DNA of 64,000 nucleotides from Neisseriaceae bacterium (GTDB lineage: Bacteria > Pseudomonadota > Gammaproteobacteria > Burkholderiales > UBA11063): NCBI GenBank assembly GCA_947446595.1, contig CANFGS010000006.1, forward strand, positions 1-64,000, written 5' to 3'. The notes below the pieces were generated by a model. The model worked only from the letters and a program-made list of their open reading frames with translations. It searched no databases and was not told where the DNA came from. Shown piece after piece: positions 46,296 through 55,959 of this stretch. The translations under genes and the position numbers were made by a program. The first letter of the stretch is position 1. Every line of letters starts with the position of its first letter.

Positions 46296-46722
46296 TACCA
46301 AACAAGCTATTAAACAGGCTGTTATTGATGCAGTCAATGATAGCAAAGACGAGATTATCAGCCAAATTACTAATCAAAAGCGCACCATGTTCGATGATAA
46401 TTCACATGCATGGTCACCATTATTACCGCAGACCATAGCTCGTAAAAAACGAGAAAAGGACTTATTCAGATCACCTGAGAGTATCAATATCCGCAATGGT
46501 GATTTATTCAGGGCTTTTACCAATACAGGCAGCTATAAAACCACAAAGAGCAATGAACGCATTGATTTTGATATTGAGCTAGATGATGATTTGCAAAATA
46601 AAACCAATGTGGTAGCTTCGCATGGGCGTAATATAGTTGATGTAACCCAAACTGAACTAAACCAGATAACCAACACCTTAGCAAACGTGATTGCTAAAAC
46701 TATAAGGCAGAAATATGAGTGA
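46282..46722 (+). CDS. Phage virion morphogenesis/tail completion protein (Mu G-like)
   Basis: 146 aa. Pattern WSPLLPQTIARKKREKDLFRSPE...IRNGDLFRAFT is that of the virion morphogenesis family, whose members act at the head-tail joint. The C-terminus KTIRQKYE is a charged helix. Overlaps both neighbours. Confidence 0.78.
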   Translation: MSENNTKQAIKQAVIDAVNDSKDEIISQITNQKRTMFDDNSHAWSPLLPQTIARKKREKDLFRSPESINIRNGDLFRAFTNTGSYKTTKSNERIDFDIELDDDLQNKTNVVASHGRNIVDVTQTELNQITNTLANVIAKTIRQKYE

Positions 46723-47302
46723 CCGTATTGATAAAGCTACCTACAGTCTATATTGCAATTTACCATCGCAATTATTAGTGCAGTCAGTAGTAAATTATTT
46801 CAATAGCCCACTATCGGGTAAGTTTGGGCAGTTATTTGGTAGCAATGTATTTTCTTATCGGCGTGATGATACCGAAGAACGAGTATTACCATCCCTCAAC
46901 GTTTACTCACTTGGCTTTGAAACCACTGGCGATTTAGCGTATTTGCTTGGTAATCTTCGACTAGAATTTAATTTGCCAGTAAAACTTATTCGTGCTCGGC
47001 AAACTGAAGCAGGTATCGTAATTGGTGAGAGCTTGTTTTTGCTAACTCGTAACCCACAGTGGTTAATGAGTATTATGGAAACTGTGCCAGCACTTAAAGA
47101 GCTAGGTACACGGTTATCAGCTAATTATGAACCATTGTACCCACATGATAAAGATAGCTTGATGTTTTTTGTAACTATGAATTACAAAGTTGATATTGCC
47201 AGTTATTTTGATTATCTAAATGACAACGGGCTTGATGTATCCGATCCATGCAATGTGGCTGATATTGTTAAGGTCTATGATTTGGATATTCCACAACTAT
47301 AG
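46715..47302 (+). CDS. Tail terminator-like protein (Mu gp37-like position)
   Basis: 195 aa, alpha/beta, no membrane segment. Follows the virion morphogenesis gene and, apart from the reversed insert, precedes the sheath gene: the place of the Mu gp37-like tail terminator. Sequence alone does not identify it. Confidence 0.55.
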   Translation: MSDRIDKATYSLYCNLPSQLLVQSVVNYFNSPLSGKFGQLFGSNVFSYRRDDTEERVLPSLNVYSLGFETTGDLAYLLGNLRLEFNLPVKLIRARQTEAGIVIGESLFLLTRNPQWLMSIMETVPALKELGTRLSANYEPLYPHDKDSLMFFVTMNYKVDIASYFDYLNDNGLDVSDPCNVADIVKVYDLDIPQL

Positions 47303-47307
47303 TTGAT

Positions 47308-48072
47308 TTATACTAATTTAACTACAATTTTATCCTGCCCAATATCACCAATAATTATGATATTAGGATCTTTATATTGTTTGTTTAAATATTCAAATTC
47401 AATTCCCAATTTATTGATTTCTTCATCACCGCAGTCTATGGGAATATTTATTAATTTGTTGATAATTGAATGAATTTGCGTTAATAATATTTCATCCCAT
47501 TCGTTTAATAAATTAGCTATTGCCTCTCGTTTAAAGACTGTATCTTCACTTTGATTATTTGAGGAATACCCAGCAGCTTCACCAATTTCTAAAGAAAATC
47601 TACACTGAATAAAAGACCTTTTAATATTTTCTTGTTTTTTATTTGGCGAGTGTGCTGCAAAAGTATTTCTATATTCTAAAATTGAGGCATTATAAAAATT
47701 ATCATTTAATTCTAAATTAAGTTTTTTGTTAAAGCAGTCTAAAACTTCTTTTTGTAAAAAACATGCATTCATTAATCCGTAAAATCTCAAATAACGTTCA
47801 CCTACACTTGAATCCTTTGTTGCACCACCGACACCATATTTTCTAAAGTTGTACTTAGCTTCTTGAGTATCCTCTAAAATATAGAAACAATCAATAACCA
47901 AATCATAATTTTCATATTTAATGGTTGTATATTTTTTTAATAAATTTTCAAATGTAACATCATTCCCGCTATTATTAGATGCAATAAATATTCTACTAAA
48001 CATTTTTCGGCAAACATCAATATATTTATCAATTAATTCAAATTGGGTTTTTTGAAAAGGTATTTCTGGCAT
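47308..48072 (-). CDS. Antisense HEPN-like protein
   Basis: 254 aa, helical. R135-N-x4-H141 in EYRNTFAAH matches the R-x(4-6)-H motif of HEPN ribonucleases, with the polar residue after Arg that is typical. The surrounding long helices agree. The C-terminus ends in an isolated beta segment (IIIIGDIGQDKIVV). Reversed to the late genes, with its own 137-base upstream gap, so it is lysogenic cargo. An abortive-infection role is inference, and many HEPN-like proteins do other things. Confidence 0.55.
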   Translation of the reverse strand: MPEIPFQKTQFELIDKYIDVCRKMFSRIFIASNNSGNDVTFENLLKKYTTIKYENYDLVIDCFYILEDTQEAKYNFRKYGVGGATKDSSVGERYLRFYGLMNACFLQKEVLDCFNKKLNLELNDNFYNASILEYRNTFAAHSPNKKQENIKRSFIQCRFSLEIGEAAGYSSNNQSEDTVFKREAIANLLNEWDEILLTQIHSIINKLINIPIDCGDEEINKLGIEFEYLNKQYKDPNIIIIGDIGQDKIVVKLV

Positions 48073-48209
48073 TATGAATCTTTCTATTTATTTGGCATAA
48101 TTTTAACATTTTTGTACCACTAGAAATACAGGAAACTAAGCGAGCCTAATTCTGGACTAAGTAATATCCATTTAAATGATTTTATTTAGGTTAAAGGAGC
48201 AAGTTTCTC

Positions 48210-50165
48210 ATGCCAATAATCAACAAAGTACCAAATAAAAAAATCACTATCAATTTACAGGGCGCAATCGGTATTCCTAGTACCGATGCCAATATCTTAT
48301 TAATTGGGCATAGAAGTGGCGTAGTTAGTGGCGCAGTGCCCAGTTATGCAGAGTTACAACCTAAATCAGGTTACCCATTATTAACAGCATATAGGTCATA
48401 TGATTTGCCGAGTTTTAGTAGTGGTGACACTGCAATTAGCTATATGCAGGCATTAGGATTTACAGCAAACTATGGTTTATCTAATAGCCTATTATTCCCA
48501 GCACCAACTCAGGTAATTACGCCACCAAGTGTGAGTTCATTATCAAGTGGCGAATTATCAGCTAAAACCAAATTCAAGAAACAATCTCTACAAGATGGTG
48601 CATCTACCGTAACCCTACAATGGGATGTTGCACCAATTGGCTTTGATTTGCTAGTGGGCAGTAGTAAAGAAATAAACATCATCCAGATTAATGGTGCTAA
48701 TACTGCAACGGCTATCACGCAAAGCGTTAACCTTAATCCATATCAATTAGTGCTAACTAATGTACAAGGAACATTCACTACTGCCGCCCAAATTGCAGTG
48801 AGTTACATTGATACAGATGCCAATGTACCTGATCCAGCCAGAACCGATGAAATCTGCATGATGGTATACAGTGCTGTCAATAGTATCAATACTAACTTCC
48901 CACAAACCATTAATACTATTACACCAACAATTAGTATTTGCTTTTTAAATCCGATGGATACTGGATTTAACCCTAATAGTACGCCAATCCAATATCTAAA
49001 TAGCGATGGCAGCAATGCTGTATTAAGTGCGGTACAAACGCTACCTAACGGCAACACTGGTATTTATTTTGCCACCACGCCTGCTAATTTTGGAGTAGCT
49101 CCGTTAACAGCACTTGGCAACACGTTAGTCAGTAAAGACTCGTCTAATAGTGGTACGTTGGTACAAGTATTGCCTGGTATTACCTCTAGCGGTATCGGCA
49201 TAGAGTTAACCAATATCACAGGAACATTTGCAGTTGGTGATGGGGTTACTATTGCTTTGGATAGTACTCAGGATATATTTAGCCTATTAACTACAGCCAA
49301 ACAATATCCAGTTAGCCCATATGAAGTTAAGACTCAATCGGATATTAGTAGCCCGACATCTAAGTTTGTACCACTATTTAATTATTTGGCTAAAGCTAAT
49401 GCACCAACTTCGGTTAATAATGGTTCATTTTTTGCAATGGCTGTAGTATCTAATATCTCAATACCAAAACAACAAGCAAGCACTTTACCAGTATTTGATC
49501 CATCCACATTTGGTGCTGAATATATAACAGGAGCATATTATCCATACATCAGAAAACTTGGCGATTATCCACTAAATAGTGCGATTGTAGCAAGTCAGTA
49601 TGCGGGAATTATTGCCTGCAATGATGTACCCTTTAATCCACTAAATAACGTATTACTCAAATTACCAGTTGTAGCAGATTTAACTACAGTATTAAACGAT
49701 TTAAGCTCCATCACAGTTGCAATTAATCTAGGCTGGACACCTATTGGGGTTAACTCTAAATTACAAGCCTATATTGTGCGTGCAGTTACAGGCTTATTGT
49801 ACTTACCTGGTACAGAAGCACCAGATACTGAGTATTTCCCAGTTACTGATTGGCAAATAATCGGCTTATGGAAGAAGGCAGTATTTCAGGCATTGAGTCA
49901 GCCATCATTTACCAATAAGCGTAAGTCAACCCAGTTAAAAGACAATATCATCAATGCATTACAACCATTAGCCCTAAATTTTGAAACACAAGGCATGTTT
50001 TATAACATGGCAAAACTAGTTGGTGAATTCCAAACTACTGATGATGCCCAAGACCCAGCAAAATACAATGTGATTACTCCAGTTTGCGTGACCCCAGAAT
50101 TTAACGCAATTGAGGTAACCGTAAACGTAGTTAGCTATTTATCGCAAGTAACTACTACAGCTTAG
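48210..50165 (+). CDS. Contractile tail sheath protein
   Basis: 651 aa. Polymerises around the tube and contracts at infection. The C-terminal domain holds the family features: ITVAINLGWTPI, VRAVTGLLYLPG, DWQIIGLWKKAVFQALSQP, then QLKDNIINALQPL and the C-terminal strand EFNAIEVTVNVVSYLSQV. It identifies this phage as a myovirus. AAAGGAG before the ATG. Confidence 0.93.
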   Translation: MPIINKVPNKKITINLQGAIGIPSTDANILLIGHRSGVVSGAVPSYAELQPKSGYPLLTAYRSYDLPSFSSGDTAISYMQALGFTANYGLSNSLLFPAPTQVITPPSVSSLSSGELSAKTKFKKQSLQDGASTVTLQWDVAPIGFDLLVGSSKEINIIQINGANTATAITQSVNLNPYQLVLTNVQGTFTTAAQIAVSYIDTDANVPDPARTDEICMMVYSAVNSINTNFPQTINTITPTISICFLNPMDTGFNPNSTPIQYLNSDGSNAVLSAVQTLPNGNTGIYFATTPANFGVAPLTALGNTLVSKDSSNSGTLVQVLPGITSSGIGIELTNITGTFAVGDGVTIALDSTQDIFSLLTTAKQYPVSPYEVKTQSDISSPTSKFVPLFNYLAKANAPTSVNNGSFFAMAVVSNISIPKQQASTLPVFDPSTFGAEYITGAYYPYIRKLGDYPLNSAIVASQYAGIIACNDVPFNPLNNVLLKLPVVADLTTVLNDLSSITVAINLGWTPIGVNSKLQAYIVRAVTGLLYLPGTEAPDTEYFPVTDWQIIGLWKKAVFQALSQPSFTNKRKSTQLKDNIINALQPLALNFETQGMFYNMAKLVGEFQTTDDAQDPAKYNVITPVCVTPEFNAIEVTVNVVSYLSQVTTTA

Positions 50166-50186
50166 ATACTATAAGGAGCAAGCAAT

Positions 50187-50612
50187 ATGGCAGGATTTTA
50201 TGCAGAACGTGGTTTTATAACCCTAAATGGTGTGCCATTTACCGATCAGGGTAATATAAAAAGCGTAACAGTCAATGTTAATGAGAATTTAAGCGATGTG
50301 CCTGGTATGACAACTGACCATTCAACACCAGGTTTTACTCGTGGTAATACAACCGTTAGCGCAGCAGTTGAGATATTTATACCTAATCAAGGCAACACGA
50401 TACCCAATTTTTCGGCACTGGATTATGAGAGTAATAATTTTGCTCTTGTGGTAGTTGCAAGCTCCAATGCTTATAACGGTAAATATGCTGGTAAAACCTA
50501 TATCCTGAATAACATTGCTTATGATGGAGGCTCTGCTGGTTTTGCAGGTGTCGGACAAGTCGGTACAACTACGGCTAATTTTAAAGCACAAACTTATCAA
50601 GAGGTTAATTAA
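50187..50612 (+). CDS. Tail tube protein
   Basis: 141 aa. Stacks in hexameric rings to form the inner tube. It follows the sheath directly, as in Mu (gpL, gpM). Beta-rich sequence with GFITLNGVPFTDQGNIKSVTVNV at the start and GQVGTTTANFKAQT near the end. AAGGAG before the ATG. Confidence 0.88.
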   Translation: MAGFYAERGFITLNGVPFTDQGNIKSVTVNVNENLSDVPGMTTDHSTPGFTRGNTTVSAAVEIFIPNQGNTIPNFSALDYESNNFALVVVASSNAYNGKYAGKTYILNNIAYDGGSAGFAGVGQVGTTTANFKAQTYQEVN

Positions 50613-50647
50613 TTAGCCTATAAACCAATTTAGGAAAGTAAAGAATT

Positions 50648-51277
50648 ATGCAAAAAATACATACACCAGATGATAAAGATACTAACAAAGCTGATTCAAT
50701 TATTAAAGCCATGAAGGTAGCTCACGACCCCCGTGATGATGACAAATTACCTGAGCAAAAGTTTAGTGAGATTGAGGCTCAGTATGACTTATTGAAGCAG
50801 ATGCGCAGTGGCGTGCATTCCAAGTTCATTATTGAACATGATGGTAAAGAATTTCCGATGCGCCTAATCTCTGAGGATGAACAACAGGAGTGTTTCTTAA
50901 AATCATTGGCTGATTTTTACAAATTACCCGAATATTGCCGTATTCATACGCACTTAATTGATCGTTATAACATGGTGTTTATTTTAGAAAAAGCACTGAG
51001 TTCATCTCCACTAAACCCAACTGATGGTACGGTATTTATGACGCTAAAATGCTTAAAATCAATGACATCAGCAAGTTTAAGTTCATTATTTGCCAAATAT
51101 ACCGCAATGGATAAACAGCTAAACCCATGTGTTGATGAAATGACTGACGATGAGTTTGAGTTTTTATTGGAGGAATGCGTAAAAAAGCCCGAATTAGTGA
51201 GCAGCTTATCGGTACTGCAATTGCAGAGGATAGCACATATATACATCAAACACCTCATATTACTTCGGGACAAATAA
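50648..51277 (+). CDS. Tail assembly chaperone, short form
   Basis: 209 aa, helical, acidic start. Lies between tube and tape measure, where the tail chaperones of nearly all tailed phages lie; they coat the tape measure before tube assembly. Codons 178-180 (GTA AAA AAG) carry a -1 slippery site, so a fraction of ribosomes make a longer product with a different C-terminus. Confidence 0.82.
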   Translation: MQKIHTPDDKDTNKADSIIKAMKVAHDPRDDDKLPEQKFSEIEAQYDLLKQMRSGVHSKFIIEHDGKEFPMRLISEDEQQECFLKSLADFYKLPEYCRIHTHLIDRYNMVFILEKALSSSPLNPTDGTVFMTLKCLKSMTSASLSSLFAKYTAMDKQLNPCVDEMTDDEFEFLLEECVKKPELVSSLSVLQLQRIAHIYIKHLILLRDK

Positions 51278-51378
51278 GCTATTACTTGCTATGGCGTAGT
51301 TATCTTAATCAAAAACAAGCTGATAATGAGGTTAAGCAACTTGCCATATTTGAAAAGCTAAGGGGTAATCGTGGCTGA
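50648..51378 (+). CDS. Tail assembly chaperone, frameshifted long form
   Basis: Residues 1-180 as in the short form, then a -1 shift and 63 residues read from 51187 (ARISEQLIGTAIAED...), about 243 aa in all. Analogous to lambda gpGT. The extension has no good start of its own: ATG 51175 has GGAGG only one base away. It overlaps the GTG of the tape measure gene. Confidence 0.8.
51169..51187 (+). promoter_or_regulatory. Programmed -1 frameshift signal
   Basis: GGAGG (51169-51173), 7 bases, then AAAAAAG (51181-51187) in the phase A AAA AAG. An upstream Shine-Dalgarno-like sequence stimulates the same heptamer in E. coli dnaX. Just beyond lies the palindrome CTGCAATTGCAG. Confidence 0.85.
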
Positions 51379-53245
51379 AAATATTATCAAAGTTGTATTT
51401 GAGGACAATAGCAATAGTGGTGGTACTACTAATTCAGGTGCTGGAGGTAGTGGCAATAGCTCACCACTCAATGGTACAGCCACCCCATCAGAAAATATAC
51501 TCAGTAGCTTCTCAGCTAAAATATCCCAAGCAGTAGAATTGGTTAAAAGTTTAAGTGCACAAAATAAAGTCAATTTCACTAATTTAAAACAAGCTGCATC
51601 TAAAATTGACCCGATATTCGATCCTAAAAGCGTTAAGGATTTTAATAAGGTACTCAAAGATGCAACTGCCGATAATGCTTCCATAACCAAACAATTTAAA
51701 GAAATCAACAAATCACTACTTGAATTTAATAAACAGCTCAAAAACTCCAATGAAAATACCAAAGATAACAACTCTAGCAATAAAAATAATGGTAGTGGTA
51801 ATAACAGCAATACTATAGCTACCATTGCCAAAACCGTAGCAGGTGGATTACCTCTTTATTATGCTACTGAGGCATTTAGAAGTTATGCTGCAACCAATGC
51901 GCTAGACTCTGGTAATAATCTAATGAACCCTTTAACCTATGCCAGTCAAAGACGGGGACTACAGTTTGAGCAAGATAGAAGTATTGCTAGTGGTATTGGT
52001 GCATTATTGGGTGGTGCTATTGGTTCAATTATACCTGGTGTTGGTACAGCAATCGGTGTAGGTATTGGAGCTACTGCAGGCTCACAAATTGGGAGCTTAG
52101 GTTATAGCTATTTTGGTGGGCAGGATAATGCCCAAGATCAGCTTCAATATGAAGTTAGCCAAAACTATACCAATCTAATGCGAGGTAATAGCCTATCGCA
52201 TCAGTTAGCTTCGATGTACGGCAATACCTTTAATAAACCCAGCGAGAATATGTTTTTATTGCCCCAGTACCTACAAATGGGCAATATGAACCAGTTTGGC
52301 GGTAATTTATCACAATCCGATTTAGCTGGCGTTGCTAAAATATCCGATCGTTATAATGCTAACCCTGCTCAAGTTGGTAGCCTACTTACCCAGATTAATG
52401 CATCAATCAAAGATATGAGTGCCACATTGTTAAATGTTGACTCCCATGCACAGAAAACTGGTGGTGATATTGTATCCCAATTGGCAGTAGCAGTACAGCT
52501 TATGCAAAAAGGCGGATTATCCGCACCTGATGCGATTAATAAAGCATTTAATCAAAGTTTGTATGGTACTACCTATGCAGGAGCACAAAACGGTTATTTT
52601 CAAAGTTCCTATATTAATCAATTCAGGTTACGTACATTGGGTAAAGTTGCAGGCATTGATGTTGAAGGAGTAATGCAAAGCGATCCGAATGCAATTGCTA
52701 AATTTAACCGCCTGCAATCACGAGCTGAGAGTAATAGATTAACGCCTAATGCAGGTAATTTATTGGTAAATATGGTATCCCAAAGTTTAGGCTTAGGTAA
52801 TGGCATAATCAATGCTAACGCAGCTAATCAAGGTACATCTACCCCATACACCGATATATTCAATAAACTAAGTAATCCTGAAACTGTACAGCAAAAAAAC
52901 TATAAGAGTCTGGGTGTTAAAAATCCTGACCAAGACCTGTATGGTGAAATTAATCCACATAACTCATTTAAAAATTCAGTGGTAGATAGAGTAAAAGACT
53001 TTGGTAGCAGTATCCTTGATAAAGGCAAACAATATGTTAGTGAAGGTTTAACTCATTTATTAGCAAAGGAATACTTATCTAATCTGCAACAAATGGAGGT
53101 AGATGAAAAATCTGGCAATATGACAGATTATCAAAACTTGGAACGGTTAAATAAAAACTTAGAACAGCAAATTAAAGCCTTAAATAAGAATACCCAAGCC
53201 CTACAACAAAAGAATATTGCTGGAGGTAGTAGTTATGGCAACTAA
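51371..53245 (+). CDS. Tape measure protein
   Basis: 624 aa. Starts with GTG at 51371 after AAGGGG-like bases. N-terminal coiled and Asn/Ser-rich region, then a glycine-rich hydrophobic stretch GIGALLGGAIGSIIPGVGTA (with GVGIGATAGSQIG after it), and a helical C-terminus ending in a coiled coil. At the usual 1.5 A per residue, a tail near 90 nm would be expected, if all residues are counted. Confidence 0.85.
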   Translation: MAENIIKVVFEDNSNSGGTTNSGAGGSGNSSPLNGTATPSENILSSFSAKISQAVELVKSLSAQNKVNFTNLKQAASKIDPIFDPKSVKDFNKVLKDATADNASITKQFKEINKSLLEFNKQLKNSNENTKDNNSSNKNNGSGNNSNTIATIAKTVAGGLPLYYATEAFRSYAATNALDSGNNLMNPLTYASQRRGLQFEQDRSIASGIGALLGGAIGSIIPGVGTAIGVGIGATAGSQIGSLGYSYFGGQDNAQDQLQYEVSQNYTNLMRGNSLSHQLASMYGNTFNKPSENMFLLPQYLQMGNMNQFGGNLSQSDLAGVAKISDRYNANPAQVGSLLTQINASIKDMSATLLNVDSHAQKTGGDIVSQLAVAVQLMQKGGLSAPDAINKAFNQSLYGTTYAGAQNGYFQSSYINQFRLRTLGKVAGIDVEGVMQSDPNAIAKFNRLQSRAESNRLTPNAGNLLVNMVSQSLGLGNGIINANAANQGTSTPYTDIFNKLSNPETVQQKNYKSLGVKNPDQDLYGEINPHNSFKNSVVDRVKDFGSSILDKGKQYVSEGLTHLLAKEYLSNLQQMEVDEKSGNMTDYQNLERLNKNLEQQIKALNKNTQALQQKNIAGGSSYGN

Positions 53246-54521
53246 TGCATCACTCTACAATTTGCTAGGTTTAACCGAACAAGGTCTGCAATTATTTAAC
53301 GGTTGGGATTTACAAAATGCTCAATATAATGGCGTTAATTTTTATATTGCTAAACCATTTGGTAGCGGTAGTATCACTAACACTTTGGATATTATCAATA
53401 CTGCAACTGCAATTATTGGCAGTGATGCTAACTCATTCCCACTAAACAGCAATCTACCAATAGGTACAAAAGAATATTTGCAAGAAATACGAGATAATGT
53501 AAGACGTAAATTGGTAGTGCATCCACTGGTTAACACCAACTCCAATATTATTGAGGATTTAGGCTTTGAGGTTGAGCGGTTTAATGGTATTGGCTTGATT
53601 ATTGGTGATAGCTATTACACCGCATATAGCAATTTGTACAACTACTTTTTAGCTCGACAAGGCGATGTAACTTTTGAAAGCATCCCTAAAGAATATCGCA
53701 ATGTCCTTCAGCATCCAGTGCGTGGCAAAATAGAAAATGTATTCTTGCATGAGTTTCGGGTAATTCACAGTTCACAACGTTGGAAAGGAATATTATTTGA
53801 ATTTACCTTTGTGGCGCAAGAAGTAACCGCAATTACACAAAAATCACAATCTACCATCAACAAAGTTAACCAGATGTTTAATCTGATTATTGGTAGCATC
53901 AATGATATATTAGCTATTATTGCACAAATTGAAGCCTACGGTAACATGATAAGCACATACTTTAACAGTACCACCCCAAGTAATGCGGTTAATTTTGCCA
54001 ATCAGACTGTACCGCAAATTAAAAATTATAGTGTGCCATTATTGCGTAATACTGCAACTATTCTGTATAACAACTTTAAACCCCAGAGCTATACCAATTA
54101 TTACTTTGAAAACCAAACTGTCGATTATTCAAAGTTTGGGGTACTAACTCCATATGCAACAGGCTCGGATGATACCAGTATCAACGCATTATTACAAATC
54201 TATAACGCTAATGTGCAGAATGAAATCAATCAAATCAATGGCTATGGGTTAAATATTCAGGCAAATAACCTAATAACCTCACTCAAAAATAGCTATGTCA
54301 ATTTGCTGGATTTATCCAAAAACCTATCCATCAACAATAGTAGCCAATATATCAGCTACCCAGTGCCTTATACCATGTCGATCCGAGAATTATGTTTTAA
54401 CAATAACCTCGACTTTGATGATGTGAATGTTATACAAAATATTATTGCTGCAAATCCTGGCAAATTTGCCTCAGTCAACAAAATAGTAGTTGATACTGTT
54501 TTGTTGCTACCGAGAGCTTAA
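53235..54521 (+). CDS. DNA circularisation/baseplate hub protein (Mu gpN-like)
   Basis: 428 aa from ATG 53235 with GGAGG eight bases upstream. The N-terminal region has LEVHPLVN-type sequence RRKLVVHPLVNTNSNIIEDLGFEVERFNG, RHPVRGKIENVFLHEF and RWKGILFEFTFV, as in the gpN family. The C-terminal 55 residues look like a LysM-type fold (YTMSIRELCFNNNLDFDDVN ending in VDTVLLLP). Overlaps the tape measure end by 11 bases. Confidence 0.78.
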   Translation: MATNASLYNLLGLTEQGLQLFNGWDLQNAQYNGVNFYIAKPFGSGSITNTLDIINTATAIIGSDANSFPLNSNLPIGTKEYLQEIRDNVRRKLVVHPLVNTNSNIIEDLGFEVERFNGIGLIIGDSYYTAYSNLYNYFLARQGDVTFESIPKEYRNVLQHPVRGKIENVFLHEFRVIHSSQRWKGILFEFTFVAQEVTAITQKSQSTINKVNQMFNLIIGSINDILAIIAQIEAYGNMISTYFNSTTPSNAVNFANQTVPQIKNYSVPLLRNTATILYNNFKPQSYTNYYFENQTVDYSKFGVLTPYATGSDDTSINALLQIYNANVQNEINQINGYGLNIQANNLITSLKNSYVNLLDLSKNLSINNSSQYISYPVPYTMSIRELCFNNNLDFDDVNVIQNIIAANPGKFASVNKIVVDTVLLLPRA

Positions 54522-54523
54522 TC

Positions 54524-55954
54524 ATGAATAACGTTAGCTATATGGTTTCAATCTTTGACATTATTACTAATCAAAATAACATCATCAGTAATGATACTAA
54601 AGATATTACTGGATTATTGAGCAACTACGGCATAGAGCGAATACTAATCATGAATAATCTGTTTATGCCATTAGCAAATAGTGCTGTGATTGATTTAACT
54701 TATAGTGCCAGTAACAATAAAACCAAGTTGTTTAACTCGGCAATTGCTGAAGGTAACTTAGTAAAAATTGAGGAAGTATTTAACAATAATTACAAAACAG
54801 TGTTTGTGGGTTATATTGCTACGGTAAATATTGGTCAGGATACCCAAATTGGCTTAAATCTTACACTGAACTGCTTATCGCTACTTGGGCAATTATCCTA
54901 CCAATTAGTAGCTAATGATATTGACGATACCTTGATGCTCGGTGGTGGTGAATTCCCAATTACTGATTTTGTAGCTAATCAGGTGGAGCTGGGCAAGATA
55001 TTGATAGCATTTCAAAACCAATCCCTGATGAGTTATGCACTCAATCATCAAATAATTAGTAGTTATGATAACTATGATGGACAACAATTAGCTTTCTTAA
55101 TTCCAACTGGGCAAGACGGTTTAACCAGCAAAACTGCTGTTTATTTTTTTGCCTCAACCAACGACAACCGCTTTGATAGTTTATTGCGTACCGTATATGC
55201 TTATCAACGACTCATTTATCAGGATTTGGATGGCACAATCAAGATCGCCATACCATCAGTTGCAGAGACTGCCATTGGTAGCTTTTATCAATTTGACATT
55301 GGCAAGTTTAACGATACGGTAGATAATAACAGTATCAAGTATGAACGCTATAGCATTGCTAAAAATGCTGGCATAGTTTGTAATCGTGCATTTGCCTCTC
55401 TTATCCCAGTTGGGTTTAATTTGGTAGGCAAAAATGAAAAGGATACCATTAATTATGTGTCCAATCTGTCGGGTAAAATATTTACACGTGGGCAGGCATT
55501 ACTAAACTCAGGTATTTTTACTATCAGCAAGCATGACATCATCGATTTAAGCGACAACATTATCAAAGACCCAACACTATTGCGATTATTTGATATTACA
55601 CAAGGCAGTAATAGCAATATTGTAGCCACCGATGTATCAGGAGTGAAGAACAGCAAACCAATCGTAGGATTATATGCTAATCGCTTATTGGCGCAGGATG
55701 CTTTCCTAGAAACACAGCTAGAAATAGATTTGCCACGCCTATCTTGCTACAATGCAGCTAATGGTGAGTTAACTGATATACCGCTGGGCTATACGGTCAA
55801 TGTTGATGATAATGGCAATCTTGGATTAGAAACTAACAAACTGTATTGCTACCAGATAGCACTAAATTATGACATCAACAACGGTACACGGTTAAGTCTT
55901 GGATTATGTAAGCCATACAGTTTCACAACACTGTGGGCTGGTACAAATGAGTAG
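54524..55954 (+). CDS. Baseplate hub protein (Mu gpP/P2 gpD-like)
   Basis: 476 aa. Follows gpN and precedes the spike gene as in Mu (N, P, 45). Beta-rich; opening NYGIERILIMNNLFMPLANSAVIDLTY and the segment NLVKIEEVFNNNYKTVFVGYI fit the hub fold that binds tube and spike. The C-terminal domain LQLEIDLP-like (ETQLEIDLPRLSCYNA) is conserved in the family. Confidence 0.72.
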   Translation: MNNVSYMVSIFDIITNQNNIISNDTKDITGLLSNYGIERILIMNNLFMPLANSAVIDLTYSASNNKTKLFNSAIAEGNLVKIEEVFNNNYKTVFVGYIATVNIGQDTQIGLNLTLNCLSLLGQLSYQLVANDIDDTLMLGGGEFPITDFVANQVELGKILIAFQNQSLMSYALNHQIISSYDNYDGQQLAFLIPTGQDGLTSKTAVYFFASTNDNRFDSLLRTVYAYQRLIYQDLDGTIKIAIPSVAETAIGSFYQFDIGKFNDTVDNNSIKYERYSIAKNAGIVCNRAFASLIPVGFNLVGKNEKDTINYVSNLSGKIFTRGQALLNSGIFTISKHDIIDLSDNIIKDPTLLRLFDITQGSNSNIVATDVSGVKNSKPIVGLYANRLLAQDAFLETQLEIDLPRLSCYNAANGELTDIPLGYTVNVDDNGNLGLETNKLYCYQIALNYDINNGTRLSLGLCKPYSFTTLWAGTNE

Positions 55955-55959
55955 GAATT

